In this document: piece after piece, positions 56,508-64,000 of the stretch
Position numbering within the stretch: position 1 is the first letter of the stretch
Layout of the letters: each line of letters begins with the position of its first letter
Assembly: GCA_030407085.1 (NCBI GenBank)
Contig: CM059583.1
Location: 23,100,001 to 23,164,000, forward strand
From: Trichopria drosophilae
Lineage: Eukaryota > Arthropoda > Insecta > Hymenoptera > Diapriidae
Length of the DNA stretch: 64,000 nt
Direction: 5' to 3'
Position numbers and translations under genes: made by a program
Notes under the pieces: model-generated
Told to the model about the DNA's origin: nothing
Seen by the model: the letters and a program-made list of their open reading frames with translations, nothing else
Databases searched by the model: none

Positions 56508-57360
56508 GTTTTTCAAATTATGGTGCCAAATTATTTAATTTTCCAACAAATTGAGCACATAAAAGTAAAGTTTCATTCATGCAAGAAAGGAAGACAATCG
56601 AGATGAGACGTCTCGATAATAAGATGGATCGTGGATTGGCGAGCGCCCCTTATCGTTTCATCAATTAAAAAAAAAAACCTTCAATCTTCCCAACCGTCGC
56701 GCAAATTATTCGTCGAGAAATGCCGTAATAGCCGCTAGGGGCGCACCTGCGATTGCCGCATTCCTTTTGTTGTCCGCCGCTCTGCTCGACCATGGCGGTA
56801 CTGATGTACCGATTGGTACAGTGGATCGGTGCATCCTCCACGCATACGTATATTGCGCGGTGACTGCCTACTCATGCGTAGTAATGCAAAATGAGAATTC
56901 GTATATGTTACATCGGCAGGAAATGCTGTCGCGGACAAAACCGTTTCCCGTTTGCGTAAACGCTTCAATTGCCCGTTCATTTTATTCAAATTCGTCTCCG
57001 AAATAGAGATGTTACCATTTCGGGGATAGTCGCGGTAATTAACACCAATCGAAAACTTTGATCAAATTAAACGAATTTAATGAAAAGTGAAAAAGTAATT
57101 GTTCGATCAATAAATTGATAAAGGAAATTAAAAAAAAATCTGTATTTTCATATTTTTACTGAATTTCAGTCAGTTCGTTACCATCACGCGACTCGCACGT
57201 ATTTACAATTTTTTTTGTATTCTTACTAAGTTTCTGTTCGAAACTTATTTTATTCTTTTAATTTTAGGCTTTTCACAACTTTCTCTGGGTCCACATTCAA
57301 TTTTTTGAAAAATAAAAATAAAGTTTTTACCGGACATCCCATTCGGGAGTGTTTTTATTT
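56508..57360. other. Non-coding DNA, GC-richer at 56.6-57.0 kb
   Basis: Overlapping frames on both strands at 56735-57006 show no splice pairs or known product. 57010-57300 is AT-rich and empty. Confidence 0.45.
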
Positions 57361-57564
57361 CACATCAACGACTTACAGGTAAGAATACAAACTTATACTT
57401 TTTTAAACCTTCCAATACTTACCAGTGCTCAATCAATACTTTTTCCAAAAAAACTTACCAGTGCTCAACTAACACAATTCACACACATCAAACAAAAATC
57501 TCGATGCAATCCATATAATCGATAAAATGAAAATGTAAACATTTACTACTTACTCAAAATTGTA

Positions 57565-57662
57565 TATTGAATTACAGAATGATATTTTTTCTGAAGAGGG
57601 TCATAAACTCTTGACCGAAACGTAAATTCAAATTCGTATTTTTATCCACCTGTCCGCTACAC
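57565..57662 (+). ncRNA. Degenerate hammerhead-like ribozyme core (type I layout)
   Basis: CTGAAGA (57591) is followed by stem II GG(G)TCA / TGACC with one bulged G, then GAAA. Next comes stem III ACG / CGT around TAAATTCAAATT and the cleavage triplet GTA. Stem I, which in this layout would pair the flanks, is nearly lost: only GATA with TATC can pair, across U-rich sequence. Type I hammerheads with a short stem III are known in Penelope-like elements. I read this as a relic of such an element or a chance match. Confidence 0.35.
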
Positions 57663-58096
57663 CAAGAAGTTATTTTTAACACACCTATTTCAAATATAGA
57701 CGGATAAAGAAGAACTTTACAATTTAATTTTTTTCAAAAATTTTACTGAATAAATAAGAGATAGTACATAAATGCCTTATGATGAACAGTCATGAGAATG
57801 TATGTTAATATTTTGTTTTTTCTAAAATCACTTACTTTGACAAAAATATTTAATTGTTAATCACGAAAAAATTATAGAAAAGTTTTGTTTCTAATGAATG
57901 AGACGAATTCGCAAGACGCCGCAATTTTAAGTTGGAGCATTCGAAAGATCCCTCGTTCTACTCTGCCCGCAACGCATCGAATTTCTCAAATACGGACAGT
58001 TTTTTTTTTTAAATATTCCATAAAAATCGAAAAAAATGCTACTAGTTTCCACACGTTTGACAATTAAAGAAAAATATTTTTAAGCAAAAAATTGCT
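57663..58096. other. AT-rich non-coding DNA, no feature seen
   Basis: The short frame 57885-58067 has no recognisable product. Nothing else noticed. Confidence 0.5.
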
Positions 58097-58534
58097 TTTT
58101 TGATACACGTGTCCATAAAGTAAACAATTACGGACTCCTTTTAGTCCGTAAAGTGTGATTTTAAAAACAGTCGGTATAGTGCCTACTTTAGCAAACAGTG
58201 TATCAAAAAATAGTGTTCGCTCCTCGGCCGTAAAATTTTACGACCTCGGTTTGGAGATTGTGCGATCCTCGGACCGTAAAATTCAACTTTACGGTCTAGG
58301 ACCGAAAATTACTATTTTAGCAATAACTGGGTTGAGTTTATAGTACTTTTCGGTCCTAGGCCGTAAAATTTTACGGCCGAGGAGCGAACACTATTTTTTA
58401 TTACACTGTTCGCAAAAGTAGGCACTTAACCAACTGCTTTTAGTCCGTAAAGTGCGGAAATCAGTCCGTAAAATCACACTTTACGGACTAAAAGGAGTCC
58501 GTAAAGTGCTACTTTACGGACACGTGTATCAAAA
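58097..58534. mobile_element. Foldback element of 438 bp built of CCGTAAA phrases
   Basis: TTTTGATACACGTGTCC at the left mirrors GGACACGTGTATCAAAA at the right. The arms carry many copies of AGTCCGTAAAGT/ACTTTACGGACT and, nearer the centre, CGGCCGTAAAATTTTACG and its inverse; CTCCTCGGCCGTAAAATTTT at 58222 is mirrored at about 58364-58384. ACGGTC-AGGACCG forms the central part. The unit is palindromic at several nested scales. No coding capacity. Confidence 0.88.
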
Positions 58535-59423
58535 TTTATTTCGACGAATGCGTACTCATTTTAAAGGATTTTTGCGGTCCTACAATTAATCTAAATTTCG
58601 ACTTATGATAAATATTCCTCTCACTATGACCAACAAAATGAGGAAAATGTCGATTTGTTTGAGTTTTTCGGTACCACCCGATTTTATTTATTTATATTTG
58701 CGTTTATTTTGTAGAAACAAATGCAGATTGATATTTCATTACGTAATTTAAAAAAATATCATTAAAATGTTGTATTATATTTCAGTAATAAGTTAGAAAT
58801 GGTGAATGTTAACAGAGCAATGTCGTTATTTCATCTTTAACCTTCCAGTGTCGGGCATTGAGAATTTGCTACGTTCACTTTCGGCTATTAAACAAAGTAC
58901 GTTCGAGAAAGGTAAATAAGTTGAGCGTTTACCTAAGAAACTTCATTGGATATCCGTGTTCTTTGTACAGTTCAATCTACCATATTCATTATAACAGGAT
59001 ATTTACATAACTTTGTTTAATTTGTTTTCGATACTATACGTACTTAAGATACAAGAATATTTAAATAACCTTTACATAAAAGATAGTCATATTTTATTTT
59101 CAAATTTAATTTAGACATAAAAATATGTAAAATATAGTAAAAAAGAATTGCAAACATATATTTCCACATTCATTTTTTTTCCTTTAACGAAATAATGAAT
59201 TGTTAATTTTAAAAAACTGCTATTCTACTATTATGAAATTTTAATACCCGCAATTTTAACAAAGAATTCAGAAACATATTTATTTTAAATAAGCACAGAA
59301 TAAGAAGATAAAGAAAAATATGTTCGGTTTTAAATCTAGGGTATTCCCAGCCAAAAAAAGTTAAAAAATCCGGTTGTTCTTAACTATTTTCTAAAGTTTA
59401 AAACATGTAAATAAAGAACTTTT
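58535..59423. other. AT-rich non-coding DNA, no feature seen
   Basis: No gene or repeat structure recognised. Confidence 0.5.
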
Positions 59424-59849
59424 GGGTGGTACGAAGTTCCGGACATCTCGAACGTGAGACGAAACACCGGACAACTCGGTTTTGGGACGAAGAATCGGAC
59501 ATTTCGGCAGTTGGGTCAAAAAACCTGACCCTTTGAATGTTTGAGAAGAAAAACTGGCCATTTCGTGGTGTTCGGCGAAGAACCGAGCATTTCACAATTG
59601 TGCGACGAAGAATCGGGTATTTAAAAGTTGCTACGATGCAATAAATCGCTATAGAATGTCTTGAAACGTATATATATATACGTAATAACTATATATGGTT
59701 CTTCGTGGCAAGATTGTCAAAAGTTCGGTTCTTCGTCGCAAATTCTGAAATGTCCGGTTCTTCACCGCAAATTCTGAAATGTCCGGTTCTTCGTCGCAAA
59801 ACTGTTGTCTCACGATTGCGATTTTTGGTTCTTCGTAACAGCCATTGAT
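59424..59849 (-). mobile_element. GAAGAACCGGACATTTC foldback element, copy 1 (reverse)
   Basis: The arms consist of GACGAAGAACCGGACATTTC-like phrases at about 20-40 bp spacing, direct in one half and inverted in the other. The central word is GTTGCTACGATGCAATAAAT at about 59628, the reverse complement of the centre in copies 2-4. It ends TTCGTAACAGCCATTGAT. About twelve phrases are present. Confidence 0.85.
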
Positions 59850-60146
59850 ATAAAAGTTAAATAACACTTGTATGAAATATTACAGAAACTTTAAAATTAA
59901 CAAAAATTCCGACACTAATTTTTATAACTGATTTAGACCGTACAATGCACGTTTTCTGTAGTAGTTTGATTATGCTTTAATATAAAAATATTAATTTTTA
60001 CGAACTATTGCTCTATTCTTCTGTGTATTTCTATATGAAAAGATAATAAAAAATTGTTTCAATGAATTTCATTTAAATTTTTCAAAAGAAACACAATTTT
60101 TAAACTCTGAAAAAATTATAAAAAATGTTCTATTTGGAACACATCT
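59850..60146. other. AT-rich spacer between foldback copies
   Basis: Plain AT-rich sequence, no feature. Confidence 0.6.
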
Positions 60147-60424
60147 CGATGGCTGTTACGAAGAACCGGACATCCCAAAATTTGAGACGAAGAACCGGAC
60201 ATTTCAGAATTTGCGGCGAAAAACCGAAAATTTGACAATCTTGCCGCGAAGAACCGGACATTTCAAGATTTTATACAGCGATTTATTATATCGTAGCAGC
60301 TTTTGAAATGTCCGGTTCTTCGTCGCACAATTCTGAAATATCCGGTTCTTCTCCGCACATTACGAAATGGCTGTTTTTTTTTGTCGAAAACTTTTAAAGC
60401 GTCCGGTTCTTTATACCAGCCATC
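60147..60424 (+). mobile_element. GAAGAACCGGACATTTC foldback element, copy 2
   Basis: Begins CGATGGCTGTTACGAAGAAC and ends GGTTCTTTATACCAGCCAT, an imperfect inverted terminus. The centre is CAGCGATTTATTATATCGTA. About eight phrases: four direct, then four inverted (GAAATGTCCGGTTCTTCGTC). Confidence 0.88.
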
Positions 60425-60445
60425 TATTAGTAATAGCCTATTAAT

Positions 60446-60777
60446 CGATGGCTGTTACGAAGAACCGGCCATCTCAAACCTGAGACGAAGAACCGGATAT
60501 TTCAAATTTTGTAACGAAGAACCGGACTTTTCGCAATCTTGCCACGAAGAACCGGACATTTCAAGATTGTCTACAGCAATTTATTGTAACGTAGTAACTT
60601 TTGAAATGTACGGTTCTTTGTCGCAAAATGGTGAAATGTCCGGTTCTTCGCAGCACACTATGAAATGGCCGGTTTTTACTCGCGAATTCTTAAAGCGTCC
60701 GGTTCTGCGACTCAGAACCGAGTTGTCCGATTTTCCATCTCACGTTTGAAATGTCCGGTTCTTAATACTAGCCATCG
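60446..60777 (+). mobile_element. GAAGAACCGGACATTTC foldback element, copy 3
   Basis: Begins CGATGGCTGTTACGAAGAAC and ends TTAATACTAGCCATCG. A 21-bp spacer ending in TATTAAT separates it from copy 2. About ten phrases. The long open frame 60303-60749 that runs through copies 2 and 3 merely translates the repeated phrase and is not called a gene. Confidence 0.88.
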
Positions 60778-60798
60778 ATTTTTTACCAGCATATTAAT

Positions 60799-61100
60799 CG
60801 GTGGCTGGTACGAAGAACGGGACATCTCAAACCTGAGGCGAAGAACCGGAAATTTCGAAAATTATTCAGTGAAGAACCCGACATTTTAGAATTCGCAACG
60901 AAGAAACCGACATTTCAGAGTTTGCAACGAAGAACCAGACATTTCAGAAGTTATAACGAAGAACCGTCCATTTCAAGATTTTTTATTGCGATTTATTGCA
61001 TCGTAGCAACTTGTGAAATGTCCGGTTTTTCATTGCACAATTGTGAAATGTCCCGTTTTTCGTCGCAACTACCAAAATATCCGGTTCTTCGGTCCAAAAC
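60799..61100 (+). mobile_element. GAAGAACCGGACATTTC foldback element, copy 4 (right end lost)
   Basis: Begins CGGTGGCTGGTACGAAGAAC after a second 21-bp spacer ending in TATTAAT. Six direct phrases, the centre TGCGATTTATTGCATCGTAG, then three inverted phrases ending TCCGGTTCTTCGGTCC. The expected GCCATCG terminus is missing. Confidence 0.85.
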
Positions 61101-62414
61101 CTACAGTCAAACTTCCTAATTGATTACCTCAATAATTGATCGAATTGATGATACCTTCGTAATGGATCACGTAAAAACCACTGTAATTGAACATCTTTTG
61201 CTCCGACGCTTATATAAAATCATGAACACGTACATACACACATTTAAAATCATGAGGCCTACAGAGGAGCATCTGCCCTATATCCTGTGCGCGTGTGTTC
61301 TCCACCGCCAAAACCGAGGGGAATTACACCGAATGTAGGTGCTGGTGAAAGGTGGTCTATTACGGAGTTACAACTTCCCCTCTAGACCCGGTGTATGGTC
61401 AATTAGGGAGGTCGCTCTCTTTTCTGGTCTAATATGACTTTACGAATATCGAAGTCAAATTTTCATTATTTCAATCACTATTGATGTCATCACAGAAGAG
61501 TCCCCATTTAGGAAAGACAATAATCTTCGAGATGTTTTTAAGCAGGCCAAAGCCCTCGTTCGATAACTGTCTATTTACGAGCGCATCCACAACAGAGATA
61601 AGTAATAGCGTATACGAAGCCGTTAAATGATCCTAGGTTCGGCTCTCATATATATAGGTTCCGCAAATTCCTGAGTGCCATAGCCCGTAGACTCCGGCGT
61701 AATTCGATATATCGAAAGCTCGGAGGTGCCTCGTGCGTCCTGGCAGGGAACAGGCAGTCTGTTGGATAAGTAAACGAAGCACGTGCCAGCTCCGAGAGTC
61801 AGTACACCTCGACTTTGTCCGTCGTTAGTGTCACGTGTAACGGTACGGATAGTAGTACTCTCGGCTTGTTGTCCCTACATTCCCCGGGGCTCCACCTCGT
61901 AACACGCCCGCGCCCCGTTACGCGCCATTGTCTGGCCGCCATTCGCATAAATTACACGGAAGAACGCGAGTTCTGCCCCACTTTTCCCCCTGGCCGGGAT
62001 GCAATTAGAGGCAGGAATTCGACGTTGCACGTCAAAATGCGGCTATGTTACGCCTGCGCTTTATCGGATCAAGGAATCCCGAAATTCGAGAATGCACAGA
62101 GATTGAACGAAACAATGCATACGTATTGTCCATTTTTTGGCGGGAAAGCTTAAGATATGCAGATTTTATGGGAGCACGTCCCATGCGCTGCTCATATGTC
62201 AGGAAATCCATGCATGCGATGGATCCGGGCATGCAATATTTAAACGTCGAAAATGTTGCGGAACTTGGAAGTGTGCATTCCTCTACGCCAAGTGTGTTTT
62301 CCGGTATTCTGGTAGCTAGCTAATCATGTTTTTGAATTAGTTCAGACTCGAAATGCAAGCTGATTATGTACATTTATTCGCTTCGTGCATGGCGATGGAG
62401 GGGATATCGAAATC
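61101..62414. other. GC- and CpG-rich island, possible regulatory or promoter DNA
   Basis: 61250-62330 is rich in CG dinucleotides (GTAACACGCCCGCGCCCCGT at about 61900) and free of the repeats that surround it. It contains TATATATA at about 61650 and an initiator-like TCAGTA at 61799, but not at the spacing of one core promoter. Open frames at 61815-62323 on both strands lack splice pairs and a recognisable product. A 5' exon or enhancer is possible, not shown. Confidence 0.35.
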
Positions 62415-63205
62415 GACGGCAGCGCTCAGCGTGGAGATTTCTGACAACTCGCATCTGCAACGTCAGAGCTTTTCCATTAAAGTCAATGTAAAAATGCTCT
62501 TATTTATTCGTTAATTTGAGATATTTTAAAGTTTATTTCGATCTGGGTTAAGTGTTGCAAGTAAGTTTTATGGTTTAAAGAACCATTTGAAAGGGTTCAT
62601 TTTATTATATTGTGCAAAAAAAATGATTACTCCGAGTTCGAAATTGTATAGAATACAATTCATTATTCAGCTGAAATATATTTATATTTATGTATATATT
62701 GCAGTTTTCCATTATTAGTAATTTAGTTAATACATAAACATGGTATTTTTCTTATTTCCAATGTAACTTTGTACGGTGGAAGAGTCACTGACGTTTGCCG
62801 AATTACACTGGAACGAATTAATTTATGCTCTGTACATATTCCAAATACTTCTTCTACACGAACTTACATATCCTATATACAGCCAATTTTTGTCCCTTTT
62901 CTATACTTACTGGTTTAAAGTTTATTGAGTTTGTAAATGATTCAAACCCAGTTCCGATTATCGTATTCATTTCAGCCCCTTAACCTCGTTTTGTCCAACT
63001 CAAAATGATTCGAATTAAAAAAGTATAATATTTTGTTACAAACAAAAATGTACTACATTTGGGCCGAATTTCAAACAATATACTCAAAGTACTAATGCTT
63101 TTGAAAACCCGCTGAAAATTAACAAAAAACTAAATATTTCACTTTCTCATATCACTCTCCATACAAATTGCAGATGCGAGTTGTCGAAATTCACCACCAG
63201 GCGGC
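62415..63205. mobile_element. Possible inverted-repeat element of about 790 bp
   Basis: GACAACTCGCATCTGCAAC near 62441 and TTGCAGATGCGAGTTGTCGA near 63170 are inverted. Outer GACGGCAGCGCTCAGCGTGG and GGCGGCGTGGCTGGCGTC are loosely similar in inverted sense. The interior is AT-rich without a gene. Confidence 0.5.
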
Positions 63206-63299
63206 GTGGCTGGCGTCTTGCACTAAGCGAATAGTATCAGTACTACCAGTATCCTTTCTTTGTATTTTTGAGTAATTAACCACAAATTAATTAAGTGGG

Positions 63300-64000
63300 T
63301 TCTTATAAAGTGGTTCGCTGGGAAGATTTTAGTTCTAAAATTTTTACGTGAAACCAGTGAAATACCCATTCATTAGCACCTATAAAAGTGTTTTCGAGTC
63401 CTAAATTTGAAAACATGTATGGTTCGAAGTAAATAATTTAATATAACGATCGTTAAAATGGCGTTCGAAATTAAATTTTTTGAAAAAATTTCCGGACTCA
63501 CTAACTAAAAACTATAAACTTCTTGAAAAGAATGATACAAATAAAAAAAGTCTCAGGATTAATTGAGAAATACACTGACATTTTTGAGATTTATCTATTG
63601 TAGTTTGGACAATTTTTTTTTTTGAATTTTTGTAAATTTAAAAAAATTTACGAAAAATTATGCAAAAATTCTGATGTTTCTTCAATTTTTTCCAAATGTT
63701 GATAATTGTTTAGATAGAAATTTTGTAATGTTTTATAGTTTAGGAACTTTTTCCTCGAAACTATCACCTTTTGAAAATACTTGCAGAGAACATAAAATAC
63801 TTGGAATATACAGAAAAATGTACTTCAATTTTTTCCAGAATTTTCCGTCAATTTTTTTAAATCTAAACAAACAATTTTATAAACAATCGACAGTAAAACA
63901 TGGAAACATTCAAGTGTATTTCTTAATTAATTCATTTTTTTAAAGAAGCTCATAGTTTTTTAATTAGAGCATCTTAAAATTTAAAAAAAATTCATTTCGG
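63300..64000 (+). repeat. AT-rich repeat, same family as 33956-34860
   Basis: TTTTAGTTCTAAAATTTTTA, GTGAAACCAGTGAAAT and AACTATAAACTTCTTGAAAA occur in the order seen at 34.2-34.4 kb. AGTGTATTTCTTAATTAATT then AAGCTCATAGTTTTTTAATT follow as at 34.7 kb. AACTATAAACTTCTT near the left and AAGAAGCTCATAGTTTTT near the right end are mutually inverted, so the element is a foldback. It runs to the window edge. Confidence 0.55.

Noticed and set aside
60303..60749. 148-residue open frame (repeated CPVLRRT-like peptide)
   Set aside because: It is the translation of the GAAGAACCGGACATTTC phrase array and crosses the boundary between two foldback copies.
59424..61100. Regularly spaced short repeats resembling a CRISPR array
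   Set aside because: The repeats are imperfect, switch orientation at a centre, sit inside terminal inverted repeats, and the genome is eukaryotic.
61815..62323. Open frames at the CpG-rich island as a possible first exon
   Set aside because: No consistent start context, donor site or protein character; kept only as a possible regulatory island.

Overview
The window is animal nuclear DNA, most probably from an insect. It is AT-rich and almost gene-free. It has GT-AG introns, TA- and TTAA-flanked DNA transposons of types common in insects, and interstitial runs of AACCT/TTAGG, the ancestral arthropod telomere repeat. I cannot name the species.

Genes: I can support one protein-coding gene, on the minus strand, from three internal exons at 21125-21407, 13299-13447 and 4777-4892. 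Each has a good acceptor and donor. Their reading phases join exactly (AT+G gives Met, A+AC gives Asn), giving an uninterrupted stretch of 182 complete residues across introns of 7.7 and 8.4 kb. The encoded piece is Ser/Pro/Gln-rich, has no Cys, Trp or Phe, carries repeated Ser-Pro dipeptides and looks disordered. I do not recognise the protein. Neither end of the gene is identified. Almost every other open frame looks like a chance or transposon frame.

Repeats dominate. (1) Inside the introns: a tRNA-like relic (8.6 kb), a TA-flanked MITE (9.8 kb), several long-armed inverted-repeat elements (10.3, 15.1, 15.5, 19.2 kb), a primer-binding-site-like motif in a perfect hairpin (12.5 kb) and a TTAA-flanked foldback element (17.3-18.5 kb). 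(2) 21.6-22.8 kb: a piggyBac-type element with TTAA ends, GGGGTCC palindromes, a nested palindromic element and a possible transposase fragment. (3) 24.5-27.1 kb: TTAGG-bearing repeats and a 2.25 kb element with about 300 bp inverted arms. (4) 27.4-28.0 kb: a degenerate minisatellite. (5) 31.0-33.1 kb: a 2.06 kb TTAA-type foldback element with a nested MITE. (6) 35.7-43.0 kb: more foldback elements. (7) 43.2-44.5 kb: a degraded satellite. (8) 47.6-48.0, 58.1-58.5 and 59.4-61.1 kb: foldback elements whose arms are built from one short phrase repeated many times. (9) 55.4-56.5 kb: a tandem duplication of about 560 bp.

The most interesting item is at 49291-49362. It is a complete hammerhead self-cleaving ribozyme (type III layout) with all core nucleotides, a GUC cleavage site, and hairpin loops I and II that are perfectly complementary over 12 nt. 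A weaker hammerhead-like core lies at 57.57-57.66 kb.

GC-rich, apparently unique islands (1.65-3.09, 4.16-4.72, 8.95-9.53, 23.9-24.4, 30.1-30.8, 46.8-47.0, 61.25-62.4 kb) carry no supportable exon and may be conserved non-coding or regulatory DNA. That is inference. All calls were made by eye; no alignment or folding program was run.
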